Below are positions 44,957 through 57,795 of a DNA stretch of 64,000 nt, piece after piece. The stretch is from Amyloporia xantha (taxonomy: Eukaryota; Basidiomycota; Agaricomycetes; Polyporales; Adustoporiaceae): positions 1,798,001 to 1,862,000 of the forward strand of contig JAYKKR010000001.1 of the NCBI GenBank assembly GCA_036971615.1, given 5' to 3'. Every line of letters begins with the position of its first letter. Within the stretch, counting starts at the first letter, position 1. Made by a program: the position numbers and the translations under genes. A model generated the notes under the pieces. The model saw only the letters and a list, made by a program, of their open reading frames with translations. It had not been told where the DNA came from and did not search any database.

Positions 44957-46098
44957 ATAGTCTGTTGCCAAAGGTATATCCAGCAGGTACGAACACTGCA
45001 CCGTCGTGCCTTGCGGCACAGGTTCTTTCTAAGTAGACTTGTCACCTCGTTGTCGGCGTCTGATAAGTACTTAACCGAAATAGATAGCAAGAGTGTGTAA
45101 CCTAGGACTGCAATGGCGCGCGCCCGGGGCCAGGAGAATTGGGCCTCGTTCGGAACATAACGGCACCGAAATGAATCGGACTCGTTAGAGCTACAGACTG
45201 GGGGGGGGGGGCATGACAGAACTATAAACAGACATGAAGGGAACATCTCGTGGTTCCCATGAAGTGGATTGGGTGAGAGTGAATGCCCACGCCATAACGA
45301 GACGCTCAAGTCTGCTCTGCAATTCGAGGTTGAGGTTGACTTGTTTGTCGTACCCACCCACATGCCATGCATCTCTAGACAATTTGACCCGATTCATTGA
45401 CGCCCTTAGCCAACTTGTAGATGCATACTGGAAAGCAGAAGTACAGCTAGCTCTAGCCAGTCCTCTAATCGAGGGACGACTGGATTTTGGACATCGTCCA
45501 TCTTATCCAACCTAATCGATTATTAAGCGTTACGCCAATGGCAAGAACAGCTCAAAACGTGTAGTTCGACACACTCGGAATCTTGGTGGAAACTTCAGGA
45601 ACTTGGAAGCTCCTTTACACCTTCGTTGTATAGGCACCAGACATCAGAGTGGGAGAGTCTTGACAGGGTTGACGCAACCACATGATTTTGAGGTAGCCGC
45701 AACAATGGATATTTGCTATGATGAGTGCGCTAGATCAGAAGGGACCTCGAGAAGAGAACTGAGAAACCGGAGATGAAGCTTCCACATGCATGTAGACAGG
45801 CCTAGAGTACGGTACGTTGATCATGGCTTGTTGCCAATGGGCCATTCTGCAGCGAATTCAGTAGCTGTGTCAGATCACGCGAGCAAGGAAAGTACTGTGC
45901 ACTTGAGATGAATGAACGTCAACTCTACAGACACATGCACGCCAAGATCTAAGTGGCGAGAATAGATAAGATAACGTCTCGCATCTTGACGCCATTACTA
46001 GTTCTCAAGCCGGTGTCCTCGGTTTCACTGGTCTGTCCGACAGCTTATCCAAAAGAATTCCTTCAACAAGCACCCATTCAACATCACAGTTCGAACTG
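44957..46098. promoter_or_regulatory. Divergent intergenic region, 1.1 kb
   Basis: Separates the minus-strand dsRBD-F-box gene from the plus-strand USP-like gene and must hold both promoters. It contains a run of 12 G at 45200-45211. A frame across 44764-45372 (-) is open but has no coding character. If the F-box gene has more 5' exons, they would lie here. Confidence 0.4.
45200..45211 (+). repeat. Homopolymer run of 12 G
   Basis: Twelve consecutive G on the plus strand. Such runs are unstable and error-prone in sequencing, so its length should be treated with care. Confidence 0.8.
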
Positions 46099-48772
46099 AT
46101 GCAGAAGCTAGATCCTCCAACAACCAAGGAGCAAGGCGATGTGGATACAATGATATCTATGATGGGCGGCGACCTCTTGCCCGAGGTCGCACTCAGACTC
46201 CTTCGTAAACACAACGGCGACGTGGATAAGGCTGCATCAGCCCTATTTGAAGGCGACATAGGCGGGTCAAACGACCAGGTGAATGTCTCGCAGGTTGCAG
46301 CTCCAGCCCCGAGGGCGCAGACACCACTTGGTGAGAACTCTTTGTCTTCTCCATGAAACGCGAAGACGCTGAGAGAGTATCGAGTCTCAAATACCGATAA
46401 AGCATCACCTGTTATTGACCTTACTGGAGACGACGAGGATGGTCAGCTCTCACGCGCACTGCAAGAATCTTTGATGAACCAAGAACCCAAGTTCGGCCCC
46501 AGTGAGCGAGCACCGGATCCCAACTGGGCCGTAGTCCCCTCCAACGTAATTTATGCCTTTGAATGATTACATGAGCGCATTGTTCTAATCATTCTATGCT
46601 GTAGGTAGAAACAGGCGTCGTCATGTCGCAAGATGACCAGTCCTTGAGTCGCGCAATTGAAGCGAGCCTGTCGTATGATTATGCAAACGAGGTCTTCGAA
46701 GAGTTACCGTTGGAGGAGAAGATACGGAAGGGTGGACGGTTAGCGATTTTTGTAACTGTATATTTGGGATCTCAAAGGAAGTTTTGTCAGGCCTGTTGCG
46801 CTCCGTCCTACCGAAAGCTCGCTGACCTATGCTGCACTCATCCTCCACGGATTGTTTCACGTCCCCCAAGTCCGTCAAGTGATCTCAAGATGCAGACCCC
46901 CTCCTGCTGTCCCAGAGGATTCCGGCGAGATTCAAGCTGTACACCTTCCGACGAGTGGCCCAGGTGACGCGCGTTCTACCTTCACGAGATCTTCATTTGT
47001 ATTGACAATCCCTCAATCTACTGCAGATCTGATGATATGGTCTCTGCTGGAGATTTTTGCGAACATGGACATTGTGCTCATAAGCGAGCTCAACGTGGAT
47101 GCCGCCATCAGAACATTCACAGCGGAGCATTGGAGCACTCCCGTCGAGCGCCCGGGGGATGTGTCCTTCTGTACGCCATCAGACTTGCTGAGCTGTCCGC
47201 AAGCGGCTGACGTCGTCCATAAGCGTTTTACAGCAGGCTGGCGTGGTCGGTCGAGTATGCTTTCCATAGAGAGCTAGGGGCCGAATCGCCTCCACCCACG
47301 GGCGCCAGGTCTGTGGAAACCTCTCGCCGCGTGCCCCCAAACCAATATTGTCTCGTACCTTGTTTTGCAGACTTTTCCATTTCCGCTACGGCTTGAGCGA
47401 CGCGGATCTCTCCCAAGCGCCCTTCGACAGGCGGATAGACTTATCCGTCGTCAAGGTCGACATTCGGGGAACGGAAGATGCCAATGACTTAGTCTCTTGT
47501 CTCTCTGCAGAGCTCGGCTTGACCGGTCCTAATACCAACACGATGAAGCAACAAGTCATATTTGAACCATCCGATGTGGTCGCGTTCCAGCTCATGAGGG
47601 ACAACGCACCGCCCTCTTATGCAGCCTCATCTAGCACTGGGGGCAGGGTTGAGCGAACAACATTTCGGTATCCGAAACATGTCTATTTGGACCAGTTTAT
47701 GAAAGACAATCTGGCGCTGGCAAATGAGAAGAGGGAGAAGCAATACCAGATATATGCGGAGGTTGAACGGCTTGTCGCGAAGAAGAACTCATTGATGCGT
47801 TATAATGTGCGTATTCTCTAGACTAATTTTGATTTATCGCTAATGCCGACTGTGATGGTGCGGTATGTGTAATCAGGATAGAGACACACTGACAGATATT
47901 CGATCGTCGCTCCATTATTATGAACATGTGGCGGAGCATGACGACGATCCCGAGCGCAAATCAGTCATCCACAATACTGCGCTCAAGCTTCGGAAGGTAC
48001 TCACTCGCATCGAGAATGAACTGCAGAGTAAGTCCGTCTCGGGAAAATCTTGGACGGGTGACATATGTCCTGCAGCGATTGATGCAACCATCATAAATCT
48101 GAAAGCCGAGGCCGCTCATTCCTTCGAGTGTCCTGAATTACAACAGCTTCGGGTAAGTGTGCAGCTCGTCGCGTAATCGCTGAGTCGCTGAAGCCACTAC
48201 CAGTATGATCTACGTGTCGTTCTAGTTCATGATGGGCTATATGGGCGCAGCCATCTGTACTCATATGTCAAACAAAAAGACACATGGTGGAAAACGCTCG
48301 ACTACGAGGTGACTGAAGTAAGCTCTACCGCCAATAAATCGCAATATCTACATAGTCGACTAATGCCATTTCTGACATCGATCAGGTAACGGAAGAGACC
48401 GTTCTCAGTGACCCTGCGGGCCTGCATCTGGGTGCTGGTCCTTATTTCCTCATTTACAGCCGTGCCCTTTCTGAAGAGGAAGAGCATATGCGGGCGGCCT
48501 GGCCAGAACACCTAAAGGTCAGTACTCCCACCCTGATACTTCACGAAGGAGGTATCTGACAAGACGCTGTTGTCGCTTTGCAGAACTCGATAAAGCACAA
48601 TAACCAGATGTTCCTTTCTCAAATCTCGCCAGAAGCGGCTGCACGCGTGTCAGATCCCAACTCCCCACCTTCGTCTCCATATCGCTCAGCGACGCCCTCC
48701 GAGTACACCATGTCTTCAGATACTGTTGAGCCACCTCTGTCAAGAGAAGAACCCATGGACCTCGCTGAGTAA
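46099..48772 (+). CDS. UBA/UIM ubiquitin-specific-protease-like protein, probably inactive
   Basis: Twelve exons (46099-46330, 46376-46545, 46605-46738, 46791-46963, 47027-47162, 47234-47308, 47371-47806, 47877-48027, 48076-48152, 48204-48317, 48386-48517, 48584-48772) give about 672 residues. The start holds a UBA-like helix bundle (GGDLLPEVALRLLRKHNGDV) and two UIM-like helices (GQLSRALQESL, QSLSRAIEASL), the layout of USP25/28. At the expected Cys box it reads RPVALRPTESSLTYAALIL, with no Cys, while the later box keeps His (VHDGLYGRSHLYSYVKQKDT) and Asp. It probably binds ubiquitin chains without cutting. The junction 47163-47233 is poorly supported: the only frame-keeping GT donor is weak. 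Exon 2 may start at 46385 instead. Confidence 0.75.
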
Positions 48773-49010
48773 ACATTCTCACGTCTTGTGCCGCAATCGC
48801 CATGTTTGAGTAGTAACTACGCGCTGAAATTTTATGTTGCAAGGAATCATACTGTAGTCTGTCGTTTACGCTCCTCAGGGGTGATGACCCTGCTTGCGTG
48901 AATATTGCATCGAAGATTGTACACGGATTATCATAAGCATATGATTAGAGTAAGACACATGAAAGCAGTGCGATAGAACAGCGACTAAGTAAAGAGAGCA
49001 ACCTAACATA

Positions 49011-52000
49011 TCATCCTAATTTCGCCCTCTTCGTTGGCTGAGGAGTGCCTTTCTCGCTTCCTTTCCTCTTCGGGGTTGATGACTTCAAACCGGACATCAT
49101 TTCCCTGTACTTGTTTCTGAGCAAGACAGCTACCTCGCCGACTTCCGAAGTAGGGCCATTGAAGAGGATGGCGTTGTTGATCATGAGCTCCATATCTGCT
49201 TCCCAGGCATCGACTGAATCATATTTATCCGCATCCAATTTCTGTCGAATGGTACGAAGGTCGCGCGCATCTTTACGCGGAATCACGTCGTGATACGTAG
49301 GAATGCCGAGTTGAATAGGGTCCACCGGTTCCCGGAAGACAAAAGACCTGCGTATATAATTAGTTCCAATGCTTCCCAAAGTATGAAGGCGACTTGCAAA
49401 GGGTCTGCGACAAGCCTGTTCATGATGCTTTGCAAGCTTCTTTTCTCATTCCACGGCAGTCTCTTCTCCATAACCTTTGCCCACTCTTTCCTAAACACCC
49501 GTTCAACATTGTCGGCACAAGTGACGGGGTATGTTGTGGGAGGATTGAATGTTCGGCAGTTAACGAATATCAACTCAATGTCGTTGGCAACCTCCTCCAT
49601 GGTCGTGTATGCGCCCTCGCTGAGTTTCGTGGATATAGTGGCGAAGTCCATCGGCTCTTTGATTTCGTCATAATATCTGTAGTAAGAGAATTAGAGCGTG
49701 GATACCTACTCGCTTGCATCACTCACGTCGGGCAACCGTCCAAAATAGGGTCAACCGGTTGTAGGAAGATGCGCGCGTCTGGTAGTTTGGTCAATGTCTT
49801 CAGGACTTCCCTACACTTCTTCTCATTAATCGGTGTAGTCTGTGGTGGAGATTTCTTCGCTTTGGCCGACGCTGGAACCTCACGAGTGGGAACCTCCTTC
49901 TCCTTGCCCTTAGTCGAGCCACGGCGGGCAGGCTCAGCGGAAGGCTCCGCAGTGACAACAGGGTTCCGTTTGGTACCACGATCCTTATTCTTCTGAGGGG
50001 CAGTCCCATTCCTGTGCGTCACTGCTGCTACACTTGCACCATTCTGTGGAGGATTGACCGGTGCAGAAGATGGTCCAGCAACGGGAGGGGAGACAGTGGG
50101 TTTCTCCCTCTTTGGCGGAGCGGCAAGGGCCAAAATCTCGTCTTCTGTAGGCTCGTCTGTAACTTTCTTCCGCTTGCCGATTACCAATTTAGGCACATGT
50201 TTGTCTTTCTCCTTCTCTCTGTCAGCAGACACTACCGATGTTTTCCGCTTCCGTTGCTCCTGGTCTTTCTCTCGTTCAATCGCGATGACTTCCTCCAACA
50301 AGTCGGCCGATCCATCATCGATAAACGACACACTAGGTGAAGGGGGCACCGGGGAAGATATGCGTTCTTGTACCTTCTTTCCTTTCGGTTTCGGGGCAAG
50401 TTTGAGAGAACCCGATGGACCGTCGGTCGAAGTACCACCGACCTTCAATTTGATGGATGGCCGCGGAGTAACACTGACAGTAGTGGAAGTCTGCGTAGAC
50501 GTTGGCACTGCGGGAGGTAATTTTACTGAGGCTGGAGTCGAAATGTTGAGAACGCGTGGCTGTGCAGCCCGATCGGCGGCTTCCAGGGTCTTGTTGATGC
50601 GCACCCAAACTAATTTACTCATGAGGTCAGGGTAGTCCGTGTTAAGAGCCAGTGACACTCACGCTTGTCAAAGAAGGATTCTAGAGCGAGCGCCTCGCTA
50701 TGCACGTAGCTACCGGGCACGTTATACAGTTTCGCGTTGCTGATTATAAGACGGAAATCCGCCTCGAAGGCAAATCGGTCTTTGTACTTCCCTTGCTCCA
50801 ACTTAGCGTTCATCGTGCTTAGATCCATAGGGTTCTTGATGATATCAAAATAACTGACGACACATAAGGCAACAGGAAGGTTGAGAAATTGAAACAACGT
50901 ACTTTGGCGCACGATCTCGCACAGGATCGACTGGCTGAAGGAAAACCATAGCACGCTTGTGGGTCTGAAGCTTCTTTAGGGCATTCCGACATGCTCGTAA
51001 ATCATTCAAGCTCATGCCGCCGGACTGTGCCTTTGGGACGTTCTTCTCCTTCTTTTTCTCCGGTGCTGGGGCTCTCTTTGGAGCCGGGGGCTTGGGCACG
51101 GCGAAGACATCACGTCTTTCGGCAACAGGGGTCGCGATGTCTGCTTGTGAGTTGCCAAGAGGTAGCTTGAGTCTTGAAGGTACAGCCGAAGGTGTAACGG
51201 GGCCTTTGTTCGGTCCTCCACCTCTGAAGGACGCTCGGCTCTTCAACGGAACCTTGACCAATGGAATAGGAGGAGCAATCTCGGTGACTGGAGTTGGTGG
51301 AAGGTGTATTGTGACTTTCGGAGGAGCCTCCTCCGCACCGCGGATGAGTAGATCAGCGAGTTTCAACAAGGACCAACGGACTTCGTAATCAGTTTCTGGA
51401 GCACTAAGAGTTGTAAGATGAGCGAGGTGAAACGTGCGTAATTAGAGGACGGATGCCTACAGCGCAATGGGCATCAAGAACTCTCGAATAACTTCGTTCT
51501 TGCCCAATTCTCTGTCCTTCCTCAGCGCCTTGATCATGAGGTCCATATCACTCTTCTTGTTATTCTCCTTTGCCTTGTCGGCAGCGGTACCATCTTCCTC
51601 GATAAGTACTGAGTCGGTTTCTTTTAAGGTCCTCATGTCGCCCATAGTCACCAGCAGAGCCAGACTCAAGCATGCGTTTTGCGCCACATGTCTTCGGATG
51701 GCGCGTGAGGGGTCATTAGCCATCACAGCAAGGATGTAACGCATGATCTTTGGCGTGTACCACTTGGTAAGGAATAGATAGTCGAAAGCCGCCATGCGCA
51801 CTTGCGGGTAGTTGCCCTCTCTGATTATGGCCATTTTGTGTGAGCTCTAAAATCAAACCTCGGGGAGATAACGTACCGGGTGAGGGGGAAGAACAAACGA
51901 GGATCATGTAGAGTAAGGTTCGCGACGCTCAGCATAAGGTGGAACTAGATCCAGGTGCTCAGTATATATCACACAATTGGTGAATATGACCCACCTCGAT

Positions 52001-55000
52001 GACAGCAATGGTCACCACGTTATGGTATGTAGGGATCAGCCTGTCCATGCTCCGGTACCTATCTACCTCCGCCATGGATAGTCTGAGAAGATCATCATCT
52101 TGGCCGTCCAGTGTCGGACGCGAGTCTGTGGAGATGAACTCTCCACGTTCAGGAGGAACAGTAGAGACGGTTGCGCATGCCAGCGAAGATATTATGGTAG
52201 ATATATAGAATGCGTCCGAATACTGAAGCATAGTTTAAAATACGAAGTGACGTTGAGAACGGTCAACTCACAGGGTTTGCAGTATTATCATTATATCGCA
52301 GCTGGTCATTCAAAAATTGCCGAATAATTGGCGGTGTCTTGCCGTTGTCAAACCGAACTCGCGATATAGCCCTCAACAAGCTCTGAAAGAGCGATAGATC
52401 AGTACTGATTGCGAGAGCAAGCATGTGTGCGTTCTTACCTTTCGGACGAAATATTCCGAAAAATCGCTGAAGTCGTTTGGCCGCGGTACATAGCTATGGC
52501 TGAACAAATCCTGGCGGGGGTCTTCGGGTTCGTAGCAATATCGAAGGAACAGCTTGAACAGATGAAACAGTCCTAGCCACTCGAGTCTCTGTATGGCGCA
52601 CTAGAAGATCGATTACATAAAACATGTGGGAGTAACAATGTTTCATCATACTTACGGATACAAGTGCCTGAGCAGCTTCGCAACGTATCCGATAATAATA
52701 ATTCGATACTAGCACGGTCTTCGTGAACGTGCTTGAGATAATGGCATTTGGCGACTTGGATAACACAGAAATGGCCTGGCGTATACAGTGTTCAGTATAG
52801 CCAGCAGTAATGAGAAAATAAATACGCACTTCGTATTGCGCAACAACGTCCCTGTCGCGCTGTAGCTGCGACACCCACATGTAGTCCTTCTGATCGAACG
52901 CGATAGCAGCAATCCACTCGAAGTCCGCATCGATGCGTATCCATTCGTATGTCTGTCCAGCCATGTTTTGCTCGTCCTCTTCCGTCCAATCCGCAACCTT
53001 CCAATTCTCGCGCTCTCTCTCCTTCTCCCAAATATCCAATCCGAATCCCATGTCTACCATGTCCATTGCAGCCGCAGCCTCTGCATCGCCTTCGGCTGCA
53101 GCTTGAGCAGCAGCCTGACGAGCAAGGTACCGTTTCGTGTTCCGCCGCACACGCTTATACTTCGTGTTGAAGGGGACTTCAAACCGCTTGAACGGGCTAC
53201 GGATGTCTAGCACATGTTCATAAGGTGTCCCGTCGGCCTCATGTATTCGAATTGTCATTTGACCCTGCAACGCCGCGTTGATCGGAATTGTGCAATAGTG
53301 TAGAAGAAAGACAAACCTCAAAAAACGCCACAGGCTTCATCAGCGTCTTAGCAACTTCGTTCTTCTCGTGCACCTTGAATGCCGGAGCTTCCTGTCGCAT
53401 AGAGATCTCCACTGCCATCTTCTTTCGGTTGAATGAAGCGGAGAAACCGAACGTCGGACAGCCACTGCCATATATCCATTGCTCCGCGAAGGAGCGAGGA
53501 TCGATCCCGCTGACCTTCCTGCACGTCCGTAAGAATGAGTGAGTCGAGATTGCATTATTCGGCATCTCGCCACTGAGCGCAGATAGAAAGACTTTCGGTA
53601 GAACGCGCGACAATCCGAGTGAAGTGCCCGACTTGCCCAGACGACGATCAAGAATATGAAGGACCAGAGGCGCTTTCAGATTGATGAACGGAAGGGTCAC
53701 AGAGTCCGGCGGCTCTAAGACCTGAGGCTGGCATATCGGCGGCATTGACCCATTGTCCAATTCCAGGACACGCTCCATGTCCTTCTTCAGGCGAAATCGG
53801 TATTCATTGTTGCCAAGCAGTTTGCGGATGAATAGTCCTGTGATATACAGTCCAAGGCCGTTCACCAGCCAAGTGTCTGACCAAGTCTTTTGTTGGACGT
53901 TAATACCTACCCACTGGCACGCCAATGCGTGGCTCAGGCAGTGGCGCGATTCGAACACCTGGTCGATCGCGTCGTCCCCGTGTAGCAAATCTACCGTAAC
54001 AAGGGACAGTGACGCGCTATCGAACCGTTGTGTTGGCATCTCGTCCACGAATACCAGCTTGTGGGATGTGAATGGATACGACCCGAATTCGGTTGAGTAG
54101 AAGCTCATTGCTGACCGCATAAAAGAGATGGTGGAAGCTAAGAGCGACTCGTGTCCTGGAAGACAAAACGCATGCATAGGAGGCTGCGACGACCCAGACG
54201 CGTCTTCGGCGGCGCTGAGGTCCGCTGGAATAGGGTGCACATGGAATGGCCCAGCAGCGAAAGCGATATGCTGCACTGAGGTGAGCGTCTGCTGCGTGAA
54301 AAGGAAGATGGTCTTGTTTGAATTATTCGGATGAGACACTTGTTGCAGCAGTTCAGCGCTGCATATCACTACCGTCGGGCTTTCGCCTTCTGGAGGCTCG
54401 TCATCGTCCTCGGGGTCGGAATCGCGCTGTTCGAGATATCGCGGAACGACGAACTCAAATTCCCATGTGCATTTCTCCCATAAATTGTCAATGCAAGGAA
54501 CCCAGCATCGAGCGGCGTCTGGAGATGAGGGAGTGGTATACACGTGCGGTACGCGCTGATCAACAGGGTAAGCGCCACTATCCTAGGATTCGAGCAATGT
54601 AAACTCACATAAGGATATGTGTCAGTAGGCAAGACAAACTGGATTCCATCTGCGGGATTCCGAAGGCTGTAGACAATTCGGACATCAAAGGATCCAAATT
54701 CGGGAACTGGGAGCACGGGCGCCGCCATCGGTCCTGGAGTCTGAGGCTCGGGAGTAGCCGCTAGGAACAATGAGCGGACGGAATGCGAGGTTCACCAGAA
54801 CAGAATAATTCACCTTCGCTGATTATGCCCGTGGGTACGTGGCCTGATTGTCTGAGGGAAACGTCCTTCGGGACGGCAATCGATAGCTCGCCCTCATCTC
54901 CTTCAGCCAGTGCGGAGTATACTCGTCGCTTGAGTTCCGGATGAAGATGAACATCTCCAGAATTAGAAATGTTCAGATTGGCAAGCGGATCGTTATAAAC

Positions 55001-55361
55001 GAAGTCTGCCGGCTGAGAGCCCACGGTTACGGAGTGGATGGCTGGACGGCAGAGCTTAGCAACATCCTGGGCAGAGATGGTCATAACATACTGCATTGTC
55101 TGGAATGTAGGTGTAGAGTCTTGAGCTCCTTGCTCGTTGGAACCACAGTGATGTCTGTATAACCCTGTTACAAAGATGAGCCACCTTGTCAGTGATTCAG
55201 ACTCGGGACAAGCCTACCCAGAGGCTACCAGAGAAGTCAATCTCTAGAACCACCTTTTGGTGACTAGTAGAGACGGAAAATGATGTCAATACTCATGAGA
55301 CCATGATATGGGAGGAAAACACGTATATAGAGAAACCTCTGCGAATATGCTCCCGCTGCAT
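49011..55361 (-). CDS. TAF2: TFIID subunit TAF2 with three C-terminal bromodomains
   Basis: About twenty exons, roughly 1,700 residues. The N-terminal half is an M1-aminopeptidase-like fold: GYTDITVVPTSKELKTLHLH (near 55150), DAARCWVPCIDNLWEKCTWE (54520) and SHALACQWVGINVQQKTWSD (53930), where active enzymes have HExxH, so it is not a peptidase. A HEAT-like region follows (52700-51460). Three bromodomains end the protein: NPMDLSTMNAKLEQGKY with NAKLYN (about 50840-50700), EPMDFATISTKLSEGAY with NCRTFN (49650-49530) and a divergent third with NNAILFNG (about 49170); all keep the acetyl-lysine-binding Asn. Known role: TAF2 contacts initiator DNA within TFIID. Intron 49348-49397 is GC-AG. The first exon boundary (near 55320) is uncertain. 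Confidence 0.88.
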
Positions 55362-55694
55362 GTTGGATCTTCCGTTCGGAATTTAGATCTGAAGCAGAAG
55401 CTAATACACCCAAGGAATGATAAAGCACAATGACAAGGTCGAGAAGAGAGATATAACAGTGGGTCAGAGGACTGTCGCGGTGGAAGAGAACGACGTTGAG
55501 TAGGTCATGCTCGACGACAAGGAGAAGTGAGCTTACGTAACAGACACGGTGAGGCCGAGCAGCGTAGGCGCCGGCACGGATCGAAATCTCATCTCAAATC
55601 TGTGTAAATCTCACCAGAGCCGTGAAACAATTCGATACACTTATACCGCTACCTCCACTGCCAGCTTTCATTGTTTCCAACAAGCAGCTCAATT
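55362..55694. promoter_or_regulatory. Bidirectional promoter, TAF2 and LTV1
   Basis: 333 bases between divergent start codons of a transcription factor subunit and a ribosome-assembly factor. No TATA box stands out. Confidence 0.4.
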
Positions 55695-57548
55695 ATGCCT
55701 CCAAAATCTATCTTTCGTCAGCCTGGCGTACAGCACTTTCAGCTCGTTCACCGGTCGCAGCGTGACCCCCTAATTCATGACCCGGAGGCCAGCCAACATG
55801 TCCTAAAAGCCTTTGAGAGGGGCAATGTTTCGAAGGTATGTATTGCATGATCTTCATTTCTACCTTGTATACACCTTTGCATTTAGGGAAAGTCACGGGC
55901 AGATCTCGAACGTATCATCTCGCCATCCGACCTGGCTCATGATCAAGAACGTGCAAATATTGGGGAAGCAACTCTCTACGGTGTCTACTATGATGATACC
56001 GACTATGACTATATGCAACATCTTCGGACGGTTGGAGTACAGGAAGATGGTGTTGACAGCATTCTCATAGAGGCACCGTCCCAACCCAAGGCTAAGGGGA
56101 AGGCGAAAGCTCCGATCACTCTGCTTGACCTACCGCCAGAGGCGCTCCCTTCGACTGTTGAGGTATCCCGGAACTATGAGTCTGAAGAGAACATCCCTTC
56201 GTCAATAGCAGGCTTTCAACCCGATCTCGATCCCCATCTTCGCCAGGTCTTGGAGGCTTTGGAGGACGATGCGTTCATGGATGACGGATTGGAAGACGAT
56301 TTCTTCGGAGAGTTGGTGGCGGATGGAGAGCTTGCGGAAGATGCCCAACTTGACTTTGAATTTCGAGAAGAGGGTTTAGAGGACGAGGGGCAGGACGGAC
56401 AGGCGCGGCATACGAAGGAAGGGGCGGCAGAGGAAGACGAGGACGAGAGCTGGGAAGCTCGTTTCGCGAGATTCAAAAAGATGCAGAAATCAGCTCCCAG
56501 TGAAGGTTCGGATATCGATGCATACTCAGAAGGCGGCGACACTGTTGGGACATTACCTCAATTATCCGTGATTGGAGGGAAAAGGAGACGAAAGGGTGAA
56601 TCGGATGCTTCTGGATATAGCATGAGCAGCTCGTCAATGTTTCGTAATGAAGGGTTGACCACGCTCGACGAACGATTTGATCAGGTCAGCGTCGACATTT
56701 CATAAGTGCTGCATATACTGACATGTGTGTTCGTCCACGACACAGATTCAGAAAGAGTATGATTCGGATGAAGATGATGAAGCCGATGCCCTGTCAGATC
56801 AATCCGACGACGCACCGGAACTTATTACCTCCAGAGAGGACTTCGATGCCATTATGAACGATTTTCTGGACAACTATGAGATTCTTGGCGGGAAGATGCG
56901 CCCAATTCTTGCTGGAGAAAGTGGCGCTGAAAAGCTGGACACAATGCGTAAAGCACTTGGAGCAGTGCATTTACGTGAACAGGATGAAGACAGCGAAGAA
57001 GACGATATATTGATGCCGCTTGATATAGACGAGAAAAAGGATACGTGGGACTGCGAAACGATTCTAAGTAGGTCTCTTCTTATGTCCGAGAGGGTCACTT
57101 TTAACAACATTTACACAGCGACATACAGCAATCTCGAGAATCATCCTCGTCTCATCAAGGCTCGTCAAGACAGACCCGTAACAAAGATCCGGCTTGACCC
57201 AAAGACTGGCTTACCTGTCGTAGAAGAGAAAAGTTCCGCGTCTCGTACTTCTGTGGAGCGCGCCGGCTCTTCGTCAGGATCAGAATCCGATGATGATTCC
57301 CGACGTATGTGTATAGGATTTATCTGATTCGTCTTGATGCTCACTTCAGTGTAGCACAACGAATCACGATCTCACGGCCAAAGAATGAGTCAAAAGAAGA
57401 CAAAAAGACACGCAAGCAGGCTGTAAAAGCCGAGCGTCAATCCCGACGGGTAGATAAAAAGGCGACGAAGGAGCAATTCAGTATGGAGGCTACGCGGCAA
57501 AATCGGACACTTGCAAACAAGGAGAAGACCAAAGCTCGGAAATTATGA
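55695..57548 (+). CDS. LTV1: LTV1, 40S ribosome assembly/export factor
   Basis: Five exons (55695-55835, 55887-56684, 56746-57067, 57119-57304, 57355-57548) give 546 residues. The N-terminus MPPKSIFRQPGVQHFQLVHR and the block DDTDYDYMQHLR are the LTV1 signature; the acidic middle (DDAFMDDGLEDDFFGELV) and the TYSNLENHPRLI block also match, followed by a basic Lys/Arg tail (SRPKNESKEDKKTRK). Ltv1 binds uS3 (Rps3) on the pre-40S particle and leaves after phosphorylation. The length is near other fungal members. Convergent with FAB1; stops are 247 bases apart. Confidence 0.92.
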
Positions 57549-57795
57549 ATGAGACTCATTGTGGCGAGTTTTGGTGTACAGTGTAGTTCGAGTAGATAGC
57601 GTAGGATCACACTATTAGACGGGGTATTGGATTGGTTGATGGTGCTGTGGAAGACAGTGCGTACGCTGGTGCGAATGATGAGAACAAAACAGTCTAGATA
57701 TACATGATGTCTGTTGTACAGTGAATGGTGGGTCCGCGAGCAAGACAAATATACAAGGATCCAGTGCAGATATGTCATAAAAAGGCAGCCTCCCA

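Noticed and set aside
44764..45372. Minus-strand frame of 202 codons upstream of the dsRBD-F-box gene
   Set aside because: It overlaps dsRBD1 in another frame, includes the 12-base G run as Pro residues and shows no domain.
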